From: Salinisphaera sp. UBA1666
GTDB lineage: Bacteria > Pseudomonadota > Gammaproteobacteria > Nevskiales > Salinisphaeraceae
Assembly: GCA_002320455.1 (NCBI GenBank)
Contig: DCKU01000025.1
Location: 1 to 16,390, forward strand
Direction: 5' to 3'
Length of the DNA stretch: 16,390 bases
The notes under the pieces were generated by a model. The model was not told where the DNA came from. It made no database searches and saw only the letters and a list, made by a program, of their open reading frames with translations. Both the position numbers and the translations under genes were made by a program. Shown here one piece after another: positions 6,639 to 14,209 of the stretch. Each line of letters begins with the position of its first letter. Within the stretch, counting starts at the first letter, position 1.

Positions 6639-8624
6639 ATGTCCGTATCCGTCGTCGATGCCAGTCCGGCCGTCAAACAACTCGATCAAGCGATTATGGC
6701 GCTCGGCCAGGCGCGACAGGCCCAGCCCGAGGCCACGAACACCCACGTACTAGCGGCCGCCGGGCGCGTACTTCTAGAAGACGGCGGACCGGCGGCGCTC
6801 TATCATCGCGTGCGCCGGCTGGAGTCGGCTCGTGTATTCGCGGGCACGGACTGGGATCAGCCGGCGATCCTGCAGGCCGATATCGCTAAGATCTCGCTGC
6901 GCACGGGCGATCTGGCGACAACCACGATCGAAGCCCTGTCACAGCTGCGACTGCTGGCGGTGGCCGTTGGCGACTACCAGCACCCGCGCATCACCGCCCG
7001 GCGCGCGCATCAATTCATGACGCAGGTCATGGCGCTCAACCTGGATCTCATGGGCGGGCGGTTGAACGAATCCGATCGGGAGCGCGGCCAGGGCCTGGGC
7101 GAAGCGGTCGCTGCCCTTTATGCCTTCGAGCTGGCCACGATGGGCTACGAGAGTATTCTCGACAGCCTGGTGCGCGAGGTCTGGCGAATTCTGGATCAGC
7201 GGCCAATCGACATCGACCAGGCGCGCGATATGGTCATCCAGATCGCCCATTGTCTGTACGACCCGAGCATCGATACCGACAACGCCGGCGCCGCTGCACT
7301 CGTGAACAGCCTGTTCGCGCCGACGCCCGGCTGTAGCGAAGACCCGGGCATCGCCACCTACGCCACGCGCCTGGCCGACATGATGCCGGGCGCGCTGGCC
7401 GACGAAGCCCAACGCTTTGCGCGCGCGGTCCACCAGACCGGGCTGGTGTCGGATTATCACGCGGTGTTTCTGCGTCATCTGCGCAGCCTGGGCGCGGCCG
7501 GCGACACGCTGATTCCCGTAGCACTCGGCCTGTCCAGCACCGGGCGCGACGCGCTGGGCTGTTATCAGCTGTTGGTGCATACGCTGATCGACGAGTGTCT
7601 GTTCGTGGAGACCGCGCAGTCGATCTACGGCCTGTCCTGTCTGCTCGAGCGCGGCGTGCTCTACAGCGGGCCCGTAGCTGCCGGGCTATGGCGACAGATC
7701 CAGCTGCCCCTGTCGACCGAAACGCGCGACACGCTGGCCACGGCGTTTGGCGACGCGCTGGCCCCGCGACAGTATCTGCTGGCCGGCGTGTTGTCGCTGC
7801 TGGGCCAGCCGCTTGGCGTAGGCCAAGGCAACAACCCCACCTGTCAGTCAGTCATTGGCGTATCCATGTGGGCCGCCAACGATCCCGATTATCTGTTGCA
7901 GCTGCTGGCCTGGGCCGCGCGCGACGATGAGATTCTGTTTCGCTTCGAGGGCCAGACCGTGTCATCGAAGGGCCTGGCGGCAGGACTGGCCAAGACGCGC
8001 CCGCTGGACGTCGACCCGGTATCGATGATCTTGGTACCGCATCTGGACCGGATCTACATCGAGATGGGCCGGCTCTGCGGACCGCGCGACGACGATCTGC
8101 ATCGCTGGATCCACCCGGAATTCTACGGCTGGTGGGTTGGCCAGGGCTTTCGCGTGGTGGCCGATCCCACCACCGATACCATCGTCGACCACGCCGATTT
8201 CCTGCGCCAGTTCTATGCCAGCTATCACCCGGTCTACAACAACAACCTGCCGGTGGTGCACCCCCAACCGGCCGGCATCGCGGCCACGGATAGCGCGGCG
8301 CGCTACATCGGCCGGCATGCTATTACGATCCTGCGCATCGGACGCGACCCGGCCGGCGAAATGCGGGTCTATTTCTTCAACCCGAACAACGACAGCGGCC
8401 AGGACTGGGGCGGCGGCGTGGTCACCTCCACCGAGGGCCACGGCGAGTTCTTCGGTGAAGCCAGTCTGCCCTTCCCTGCCTTTGCCTCCCGGCTGTTCGT
8501 CTATCACTACGACCCGCTGGAAAAAGGCGACCCCGACCAGGTGCCGGCCGGCGAAATACAACAGGCGGTTGAGGCCGCCGAGGCCAGCTGGGCGGGTGAA
8601 TTCCAACCGCCCGCTTCATCGTGA
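6639..8624 (+). CDS. Uncharacterised 661-aa protein with papain-like C-terminal motifs
   Basis: I cannot assign this to a named family. It has no signal peptide or membrane segment and looks cytosolic. Residues 1 to about 385 are mostly helical, with Ala/Leu-rich helices and many Asp/Arg. The C-terminal part resembles a cysteine-protease fold: Gln396 and Cys402 in GQGNNPTCQSVIGVSMWA have the papain Gln19-Cys25 spacing at the start of a predicted helix; His560 lies in RHAITILRIG; Asn581 lies in RVYFFNPNNDSGQDWGGG, comparable with the papain Asn-Ser-Trp-Gly strand. The order Cys-His-Asn and the distances (158 and 21 residues) are in the papain range. The frame is open from 6552, but the ATG at 6639 is preferred because the extra codons cross the hairpin and look non-coding; there is no clear Shine-Dalgarno. 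Protease activity is inference; a transglutaminase, acyltransferase or deamidase of the same fold is also possible. Confidence 0.7.
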   Translation: MSVSVVDASPAVKQLDQAIMALGQARQAQPEATNTHVLAAAGRVLLEDGGPAALYHRVRRLESARVFAGTDWDQPAILQADIAKISLRTGDLATTTIEALSQLRLLAVAVGDYQHPRITARRAHQFMTQVMALNLDLMGGRLNESDRERGQGLGEAVAALYAFELATMGYESILDSLVREVWRILDQRPIDIDQARDMVIQIAHCLYDPSIDTDNAGAAALVNSLFAPTPGCSEDPGIATYATRLADMMPGALADEAQRFARAVHQTGLVSDYHAVFLRHLRSLGAAGDTLIPVALGLSSTGRDALGCYQLLVHTLIDECLFVETAQSIYGLSCLLERGVLYSGPVAAGLWRQIQLPLSTETRDTLATAFGDALAPRQYLLAGVLSLLGQPLGVGQGNNPTCQSVIGVSMWAANDPDYLLQLLAWAARDDEILFRFEGQTVSSKGLAAGLAKTRPLDVDPVSMILVPHLDRIYIEMGRLCGPRDDDLHRWIHPEFYGWWVGQGFRVVADPTTDTIVDHADFLRQFYASYHPVYNNNLPVVHPQPAGIAATDSAARYIGRHAITILRIGRDPAGEMRVYFFNPNNDSGQDWGGGVVTSTEGHGEFFGEASLPFPAFASRLFVYHYDPLEKGDPDQVPAGEIQQAVEAAEASWAGEFQPPASS

Positions 8625-8710
8625 AATGATCGGCCACGCCCCGAACGGGTGCGTGGTAGATTGCCCACAACAGGGTATGCTGATCTGATCCCGCTCTTGC
8701 GTTGTCTTTT

Positions 8711-9169
8711 ATGTTCGATACACCCCGCGCCGACGCTATTCCCACGCGCAGTCTGATCTTGGGTTATTTGCCGATCGCGCCGCTCGTGATCGCTGCCGTA
8801 CTGGTGTGGTTTGTGGGGCCGCTGACGCTGGCGTTTCTGATCACCGCAGCCATCTATTGGTCTGCGATTCTGTTCTTCTTTCTAGCGGGTGTACGCCGCG
8901 GCCTCAGCTTTTTCACCGACGGCGGGCCGCAGCCGGCTCAGCTTCTGACCATGGGCCTATTGTTTCTATTGGGCCTGGCGGTATTCATCATGCCCTACGC
9001 GCTCATAGCGGTGATCCTGTGCGCCCTGGGGTTTGCCGGCGTGGCGGTGCTGGACCCGCGTGCAGCCAAGCGCGGCGAGGTACCGGACTTCTTCCGCACC
9101 CTGCGCCCGCCGCAGATGAGCCTGGCCGCAGCGTCGATGGTCTCGATGTTTCTTGCGATGTTGTTCTAA
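8711..9169 (+). CDS. DUF3429-type small inner-membrane protein
   Basis: A 152-residue, strongly hydrophobic protein with about five predicted membrane segments (roughly 14-35, 40-60, 78-94, 96-115 and 135-152). The pattern GYLPIAPLV followed by AAIYWSAILFFFLAGVRRGL (46-65) resembles the DUF3429 signature of an aromatic-rich helix ending in FLGG-x-RWG. The function of that family is unknown. A TTG three codons upstream (8702) could start it instead; the ATG is preferred, and neither has a good Shine-Dalgarno. It follows the papain-like gene by 86 bases and may share its transcript. Its stop lies five bases from the end of the convergent dehydrogenase gene, with no terminator between. Confidence 0.75.
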   Translation: MFDTPRADAIPTRSLILGYLPIAPLVIAAVLVWFVGPLTLAFLITAAIYWSAILFFFLAGVRRGLSFFTDGGPQPAQLLTMGLLFLLGLAVFIMPYALIAVILCALGFAGVAVLDPRAAKRGEVPDFFRTLRPPQMSLAAASMVSMFLAMLF

Positions 9170-9174
9170 ACCAA

Positions 9175-10155
9175 CTATTCGTTATGTGACTCCACGTGGC
9201 CGCCGAACTCGCGCCGCATGGCCGACAGCAGACGATCGCCGTAGTCCTCGTCCACGCGCGAGCGAAACCGCGAGAACAGCGCCGAGGCCAGCACGTTGGC
9301 CGGCACGCCCTGCTCGACCGCGGCATCCACCGTCCAGCGGCCTTCCCCCGAGTCGGCGACCTCACCGGAGAACTCTGACAGGCTCGCGTCGCGCGCCAGG
9401 GCGATCGACGACAGATCCAACAGCCAAGACGAGATGACGCTGCCGCGCCTCCAGACTTCTGCGATATCCGCCAAATTAAGATCAAAACGTTCGGCCTCGG
9501 GCAATGCCTCGCTGGCCCGGCCCTTGAGCAGGTTGAAACCCTCGGCATACGCTGCCATCAGGCCGTATTCGATACCGTTGTGCACCATTTTCACGAAATG
9601 GCCCGAACCAGCCGGGCCGCAGTGGATATAACCCTGTTCGGCGCGGGGGTCCAGGCCGTCGCGCCCCGGCGTACGATCAATCTCCCCGAGTTGCGGCGCC
9701 AGTGCATAAAAGATCGGATCCAGCGTCTCGACCCATGTGGTTGGCCCACCGATCATCAGGCAATAGCCGCGCTCGCGCCCCCAGACACCGCCGGATACGC
9801 CGACGTCGAGATAAGCAATATCGCGCTCGGCCAGACGTGACGCGCGGCGAACATCGTCCTTGAAGTTGGCATTACCGCCGTCGATGATGCTGTCGCCCGC
9901 CGTCAGTGTGTCTGACAGCGTGTCGATCGTCTGCTCGGTGACCGTCCCCGCGGGCAACATGAGCCAGACGGTGCGCGGGGGTGTGAGCGCATCCGCCAGT
10001 TCGGCCAGCGAGCCCACGGCTTGGGCGCCCTCGCCGGCCAGGCCGTCACGCGTCTCACGGCTTTGGTCGTAGACCACCACCTCGTGATCGGCGTCCATCA
10101 GACGCCGCGCGATGTTGCCGCCCATGCGGCCCAAGCCAACAATTCCGATCTTCAC
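9175..10155 (-). CDS. gnd: 6-phosphogluconate dehydrogenase, decarboxylating, short form
   Basis: Oxidative decarboxylation of 6-phosphogluconate to ribulose 5-phosphate in the pentose phosphate pathway. This is the short GntZ/YqeC-like form (326 aa against about 470 for E. coli Gnd), a class often NAD-linked. Landmarks: Rossmann GLGRMG (7-12) after MKIGIV, the substrate motif DVGVSGGVWG (117-126), catalytic-region GSGHFVKMVHNGIEYG (183-198) with Lys189 and Asn193, and SGEGRWTVDAA (269-279). The frame opens with a TTG three codons earlier (10164), but the Shine-Dalgarno AAAGGA abuts that TTG, while it sits nine bases from the GTG at 10155, so GTG is chosen. It lies 81 bases downstream of yghU on the same strand and may be co-transcribed; no glucose-6-phosphate dehydrogenase gene is in view. 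Asp30 after the second strand would favour NAD, an inference. Confidence 0.92.
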   Translation of the reverse strand: MKIGIVGLGRMGGNIARRLMDADHEVVVYDQSRETRDGLAGEGAQAVGSLAELADALTPPRTVWLMLPAGTVTEQTIDTLSDTLTAGDSIIDGGNANFKDDVRRASRLAERDIAYLDVGVSGGVWGRERGYCLMIGGPTTWVETLDPIFYALAPQLGEIDRTPGRDGLDPRAEQGYIHCGPAGSGHFVKMVHNGIEYGLMAAYAEGFNLLKGRASEALPEAERFDLNLADIAEVWRRGSVISSWLLDLSSIALARDASLSEFSGEVADSGEGRWTVDAAVEQGVPANVLASALFSRFRSRVDEDYGDRLLSAMRREFGGHVESHNE

Positions 10156-10164
10156 TTGAGACAA

Positions 10165-10170
10165 TCCTTT
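10165..10170 (-). promoter_or_regulatory. Shine-Dalgarno that decides the gnd start
   Basis: Reading leftward, AAAGGA is followed by nine bases and then GTG at 10155. The alternative TTG at 10164 directly abuts the site with no spacer, which cannot work for initiation. The resulting N-terminus MKIGIVGLGRMG also matches the family. Confidence 0.7.
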
Positions 10171-10236
10171 ATTTTGCCGATTGGCCCGTCGGGCGCGAAT
10201 CGTGATCTCTCGCCTGCGTCTCGAGCGCCGTCAGTC

Positions 10237-11100
10237 CTAGTCGCCCAGTTTGTCCTTGGTGCGATGCTCAAAATCGCTGGCCGCGTGGCGCTCGGGCAGC
10301 TGCTCTGATTCGTCGCCCCACAGCCGATTGACCATACGCCCACGGCGCACCGCCGGCCGTGCATCGATGGCCTGGGCCCAGCGCTGGACGTTTTCGTATT
10401 CTTGAACCTGGAGAAACTCGCCGGCGTCATAGAGCCGGCCGAGCGCCAACGCGCCGTACCAGGGCCAGGTCGCGATATCGGCGATGGTGTACTCCGCCCC
10501 GGCCAGATAGGCGTTGTCGGCCAGGCGCCGGTCCAGCACGTCGAGCTGGCGCTTGGTTTCCATCGTGAAGCGGTCGATCGCGTACTCGATCGGCTCGGGC
10601 GCGTAGTTGTAGAAATGCCCGAATCCGCCGCCGAGATACGGCGCACTGCCCATCTGCCAGAACAGCCAGTTCAGGGTTTCGGTGCGCGTGTCGGCATCGG
10701 TGGGCAAAAATGCGCCGTAACGCTCGGCCAGATACACCAAGATCGAGCCGGACTCGAAGATACGTCGCGCCGGTGACACGCTGTGATCGACCAGCGCCGG
10801 AATCTTGGAGTTGGGGTTGATCTCGACGTAGCCGCTTGAGAACTGCTCGCCGTCGCCGATGTTGATCGGCCAGGCATCGTATTCGGCATCAAACCCGGCC
10901 TCGAGCAGCTCCTCGAACATCGCTGTAACCTTCACCCCATTGGGCGTGGCCAGCGAGTAAAGCTGAAACGGATGCTCGCCGACCGGCAGCTTGGCCTCGT
11001 ACCGCGGGCCGGCCTCCGGGCGATTGATGCTGGCAAACTTGCCACCGCTTTCCTTATCCCAGGTCCAGACCCGCGGCGGCTGATAGTCGTTGTCACTCAT
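10237..11100 (-). CDS. yghU: Glutathione S-transferase family protein, YghU type
   Basis: Cytosolic glutathione transferase of the YghU/nu class, active as a disulfide-bond reductase or glutathione-dependent peroxidase rather than a classic conjugating enzyme. At 287 aa it follows E. coli YghU closely: N-terminal extension WTWDKESGGKFASINRPEAG (12-31), LPVGEHPFQLYSLATPNGVK (38-57) with the Thr-Pro-Asn-Gly site in place of a catalytic Cys or Ser, IGDGEQFSSGYVEINPNSKI (81-100), ESGSILVYLAE (116-126) of the thioredoxin-like half, and LNWLFWQMGSAPYLGGGFGH (143-162) and AEYTIADIATWPW (202-214) of the helical half. No cysteine occurs in the protein. The ATG at 11100 has no strong Shine-Dalgarno. 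It lies upstream of gnd on the same strand, and NAD(P)H supply plus thiol chemistry would make sense together, though that is inference. Confidence 0.93.
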   Translation of the reverse strand: MSDNDYQPPRVWTWDKESGGKFASINRPEAGPRYEAKLPVGEHPFQLYSLATPNGVKVTAMFEELLEAGFDAEYDAWPINIGDGEQFSSGYVEINPNSKIPALVDHSVSPARRIFESGSILVYLAERYGAFLPTDADTRTETLNWLFWQMGSAPYLGGGFGHFYNYAPEPIEYAIDRFTMETKRQLDVLDRRLADNAYLAGAEYTIADIATWPWYGALALGRLYDAGEFLQVQEYENVQRWAQAIDARPAVRRGRMVNRLWGDESEQLPERHAASDFEHRTKDKLGD

Positions 11101-11157
11101 TGTGCTATAGCTTGTTCAATGCGATATGCACCAGTCTACGCCACCGGACTCGACTTC

Positions 11158-11361
11158 ATGAACCAGCGACACTATCGGAGTCGTTGCTATCGTTTGACGG
11201 CGCTGATTGGCGTCGTGGTCACAAGCGTATTCACCGGCGGCTGTGTGCTGGCCACCGGCGCGTCGGCTGGATTGTCGGGGCATACCGGGCACGCACCGGC
11301 GCCGTGCGCCGACAGCACGACGCGCGAGGCTGATCGACCCTGTCGCCGGGAAACACGCTGA
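11158..11361 (+). CDS. Small lipoprotein-like hypothetical protein
   Basis: A 67-residue ORF in the gap between yghU and the GTPase gene. The N-terminus is basic (several Arg in the first 13 residues), followed by a hydrophobic run LTALIGVVVTSVF (13-25) and TGGC with Cys29, which resembles a lipoprotein signal although the lipobox residue at -3 is Thr rather than Leu. The remaining 38 residues are low in structure, rich in His, Gly, Pro and Arg, with three more cysteines only in the distal part or just inside it. No clear Shine-Dalgarno is present. I do not recognise a family. If real, it would be anchored in the outer or inner membrane. The alternative is a non-coding spacer. Confidence 0.4.
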   Translation: MNQRHYRSRCYRLTALIGVVVTSVFTGGCVLATGASAGLSGHTGHAPAPCADSTTREADRPCRRETR

Positions 11362-11428
11362 CCGATTGGCTTAGAATAAGGTATCGCGGGCCAACGGCTC
11401 GCCCGTGTCTTAGACTGCCGGAGCGCCC

Positions 11429-12847
11429 ATGAGTCCCTCACCGTCCTCGGCCGACCAGGCCACGTCGCTGGAAGCCCATCTGGCGCGCGAGAACCCTTTG
11501 CTGCTCGAGCCGCTGGCCGAGTTCCGTCGACTCGACAAGATCGCTGCCCGCATGCACCTGTTGGCCGGCGACGCCAGTTTTACGCGGCGCGTGCCCTGGT
11601 GGCCTGTCATCTCCCTGCTGGGGACGTTCTCGGCCGGCAAGTCCAGCTTCATCAACGGTTATCTGGGCACCGATCTGCAGCGAACCGGCAATCAGGCCGT
11701 CGACGACCGCTTTACCGTCATCTGCTACGGCGAGGACGCCGAGCCACGCACGCTACCCGGCACCGCGGTCGATGCGGACCTGCGGTTTCCCTTTTATCGC
11801 ATCAGCGGCGAGATCGAGGACGTGGCAGCCGGCGAAGGCCGGCGTATCAACAACTACCTGCAGCTCAAGACCTGTCACGCCGAGCGCCTCCGCGGCAAGA
11901 TCCTGCTCGACTCGCCCGGCTTCGACGCCGACAGCCAGCGCTCGGCCACGCTGCAGATCACCGATCGCATCATCGATCTCTCCGATCTGGTCTTGGTCTT
12001 TTTCGACGCGCGCCATCCCGAGCCCGGCGCCATGCGCGATACGCTGCGTCATCTGGTCTCGGACACGATCGGCCGCGATGACGCGGCCAAATTCGTGTTC
12101 GTGCTCAACCAGATCGATACCACTGCACGCGAAGACAACCCCGAAGACGTGGTCGCGGCGTGGCAGCGCGCTCTGGCCTCTTCCGGGCTCACCGCCGGGC
12201 GTTTTTTGCGGATCTACGACGAGGCCAGTGCGCCGCCGATCGCCGATGAGGCTCTGGCCGCCCGCTTCAAGGCCAAGAAAGATGCTGATATGGACGAGCT
12301 GCATCGACGCATGACCGGCGTCGAGGTCGATCGTGCCTATCGCGTGGTCGAGATGATGACCACGGCCGCCGCCACGCTGGCCGGCAACGATGGCGTGGCG
12401 CGCCTTAAAGCACTTCTCGGCCGGTGGCGGCGGCACGTGGGCTTGATCGATATCGCGGTGCTCGTCCCCATGGCCGTGCTGGTCATAGCCCTCGGTATCG
12501 TCTATCGCGACGTCGCCGGCGGGCTCCTATCGGCCATCGTCAATCTTTCGCCTGGGGGTATGGCGCTACTGGCGGTGGCCGTAGCGGTGATCGCCGGCGT
12601 GCATTTTGTGACTCGTACGCTGGTGGCGCAGCGCCTGGCTGCGCGCATCGCGCCGGCATCGCAACAGGTCTTTGGCCTGGATATCCGGCGCGCGTTCGCA
12701 CGCAACACCCGCTGGTGGCGCAGCATCTTTGTGCTTCAGCCCAAAGGCTGGGGATGGCTGGCTCGACGCCGCGTTACGCGTATTCGGGGCAAGCATGAAG
12801 CCATGGTGCGGCGCTTGAACGACCGCTTTGCGCGTCCGTCGGGCTGA
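11429..12847 (+). CDS. Dynamin-like GTPase with C-terminal membrane segments
   Basis: A 472-residue GTPase. G1 is GTFSAGKSS (65-73), of the dynamin-superfamily type in which SAGKSS is typical; G3 is LLDSPGFDAD (159-168) with Asp161-Pro-Gly; G4 is NQID (227-230), preceded by the strand KFVFVL. A Thr in the 85-97 stretch would serve as G2 (Thr96 in RFTV is a candidate). Two hydrophobic stretches (about 339-358 and 377-395) are likely membrane segments, followed by a very basic tail (about 415-472). This suggests a membrane-bound protein acting on the inner membrane, in fusion, repair or stress protection as proposed for bacterial dynamins; the specific role is unknown. It is shorter than typical full bacterial dynamins (600 aa or more) and lacks most of the stalk. 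GGAG at 11420-11423 with five spacer bases supports the ATG. Its stop overlaps the next start (TGATG). Confidence 0.85.
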   Translation: MSPSPSSADQATSLEAHLARENPLLLEPLAEFRRLDKIAARMHLLAGDASFTRRVPWWPVISLLGTFSAGKSSFINGYLGTDLQRTGNQAVDDRFTVICYGEDAEPRTLPGTAVDADLRFPFYRISGEIEDVAAGEGRRINNYLQLKTCHAERLRGKILLDSPGFDADSQRSATLQITDRIIDLSDLVLVFFDARHPEPGAMRDTLRHLVSDTIGRDDAAKFVFVLNQIDTTAREDNPEDVVAAWQRALASSGLTAGRFLRIYDEASAPPIADEALAARFKAKKDADMDELHRRMTGVEVDRAYRVVEMMTTAAATLAGNDGVARLKALLGRWRRHVGLIDIAVLVPMAVLVIALGIVYRDVAGGLLSAIVNLSPGGMALLAVAVAVIAGVHFVTRTLVAQRLAARIAPASQQVFGLDIRRAFARNTRWWRSIFVLQPKGWGWLARRRVTRIRGKHEAMVRRLNDRFARPSG

Positions 12848-13824
12848 TGCGCGTTCTTGTTGCCGGGGCCAGCGGTTATATCGGGCGCCATGTCGTGGCC
12901 GAGTTGGTCAGGCGCGGGCATCAAGTCGTCGCTTTACTGCGGCGCGCACCTGACGCCAATTTAGCGAGTTTTCTGGACGGCGCCCGGCCGTGCCTGACGC
13001 CCACGCTTAACGACGCCGCGTTGGCCGCGTCCGCGGGCAGGATCGGCAGCGTTGATGCGGTCGTCTCGTGTATCGCCGCGTCCAGCGGTCGACCGGCAGA
13101 GGCCTGGGCCGTTGATCACGATATGAATCAAGCGCTTTTGCGCCTGGCAACCCGCTTGGGTGCTCGTCATTTCCAGCTGCTGTCGGCGCTGTGCGTGCAA
13201 CGCCCGGTACTGGCCTTTCAGCGCGCGAAACATGCCTTTGAACAGGCGCTCGCGGATGCGTCCATCGACCACTCGATTATCCGCCCCACAGCGTTTTTCA
13301 AATCCCTGGCCGGACAGATCGAACGTATTCGTCACAACAAGCCGTTTCTGCTTTTCGGACAGGGCCCAGGGCCGTCCTGTATTCCGATCAGCGAAGCTGA
13401 CTTGGCAGGTTTCATGGCCGACGTGCTGGCCGACGACCGGCGCTGGAACCGGACTCTAGCTACTGGCGGGCCGGGGCCGGCAGTCACACCCCAAGAGCGG
13501 GGCGAGATGTTGTTTGCCCTGGCCGGTAAACCCAGCCGATTCCGGCGGATTCCGTTATCGCTGGTTCGATCTGTTGGCTGGGGGCTGGCAGGTGCGGGAC
13601 GGGTGTCACGCCGTGCGGCCGATGGCGCAGAGTTCGCGCGTATCGCCTATTTCTATGCAACCGAGCCGATGCTGGTCGCCGACCCAAATAGCGGTCAACC
13701 GAGCGCTGCAGCAACCCCACGCTGCGGCCGGGACACGCTGGCCGAGTTTTACGCCCGTACTTGGCGCAAGGGCCTCGACGGGCAACGTCTAGGCGACGCT
13801 GCCCTGTTCGAGCGCCGGTCCTAG
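12847..13824 (+). CDS. DVR/BciA-like NAD(P)H-dependent reductase
   Basis: A 325-residue Rossmann protein of the extended/atypical SDR group with GASGYIG (7-13) near the N-terminus. From about 115 on it resembles, as I recall them, divinyl chlorophyllide 8-vinyl reductases (plant DVR, bacterial BciA): ALCVQRPVLAFQRAKHAFE (114-132), IIRPTAFFKSLAGQIE (144-159), FLLFGQGPGPSCIPISEADL (167-186), GGPGPAVTPQERGEMLF (207-223) and ATEPMLVADPNSG (271-283). Those enzymes reduce the C8 vinyl group using NADPH. No chlorophyll gene is nearby, so the substrate here may be another tetrapyrrole or polyene or something unrelated. It shares one base with the GTPase stop, so the two are probably translated together. 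Several early codons end in T (GTT, CTT, GTT, GGT), slightly unlike the neighbours. Converges on the exported repeat protein with a six-base gap. Confidence 0.8.
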   Translation: MRVLVAGASGYIGRHVVAELVRRGHQVVALLRRAPDANLASFLDGARPCLTPTLNDAALAASAGRIGSVDAVVSCIAASSGRPAEAWAVDHDMNQALLRLATRLGARHFQLLSALCVQRPVLAFQRAKHAFEQALADASIDHSIIRPTAFFKSLAGQIERIRHNKPFLLFGQGPGPSCIPISEADLAGFMADVLADDRRWNRTLATGGPGPAVTPQERGEMLFALAGKPSRFRRIPLSLVRSVGWGLAGAGRVSRRAADGAEFARIAYFYATEPMLVADPNSGQPSAAATPRCGRDTLAEFYARTWRKGLDGQRLGDAALFERRS

Positions 13825-13830
13825 CGACGA

Positions 13831-14142
13831 TTAGCGACGCTGGGTGTGATTGACGGCCACCTCGTTACGATGCGTTTTCGGCGCGGCCGAAATATCGCGA
13901 CGTGTCGTCGACGGCTGCACGCCGTCCTGATAAATCGCCGGCTGAGCGCGCTGGGCGGCGACGTTCTCCAAACCCTCAGCGGGCGCGGAATCCGTTTTGG
14001 CCGGCTCGTTGTCGATACGCGTGGTGCTGGGCAGCACGTGCGTCTGGTAATTACCCGGCTGTACGGCTGCGCCGGCACTTCCGGCCAGCGAAACGCCCAC
14101 GAAGCCAGCGAGGAGCGAGGAAACGATCAGTTGCTTGTTCAT
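13831..14142 (-). CDS. Small exported protein with a duplicated 17-residue motif
   Basis: A 103-residue protein with a standard Sec signal peptide: Lys3, a hydrophobic core LIVSSLLAGFVGVSLAG (5-21) and likely cleavage after SAGA (22-25). The mature part carries two copies of a 17-residue unit (28-44 and 67-83) that share 11 residues in the pattern QP-x2-YQ-x2-V-x-PSTTR-x-D. The copies start 39 residues apart. The rest is polar and probably disordered, with no cysteine, so it is likely periplasmic or secreted and not disulfide-bonded. I recognise no family and infer no function. GGAAGGG lies six bases before the ATG (reading leftward), a strong ribosome site, and an AT-rich upstream region holds a plausible promoter, so the gene looks genuine and expressed. 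Confidence 0.75.
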   Translation of the reverse strand: MNKQLIVSSLLAGFVGVSLAGSAGAAVQPGNYQTHVLPSTTRIDNEPAKTDSAPAEGLENVAAQRAQPAIYQDGVQPSTTRRDISAAPKTHRNEVAVNHTQRR

Positions 14143-14178
14143 GATGACCCTTCCGGTATTAGACTTTCGTCGTACGCA

Positions 14179-14209
14179 GATATAGTGCCACCTAATCGTC
14201 TTACTTCAA
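14179..14209 (-). promoter_or_regulatory. Candidate promoter for the exported repeat protein
   Basis: Reading leftward, TTGAAG (14209-14204) and CTATATC (14185-14179) lie 18-19 bases apart in an AT-rich patch that stands out from the GC-rich surroundings. The -35 matches four of six consensus positions and the -10 is close to TATAAT. The distance to the start codon leaves a leader of about 30 bases. Confidence 0.35.

Noticed and set aside
10156..10164. TTG start for the 6-phosphogluconate dehydrogenase
   Set aside because: The Shine-Dalgarno directly abuts the TTG; spacing and family N-terminus favour the GTG at 10155.
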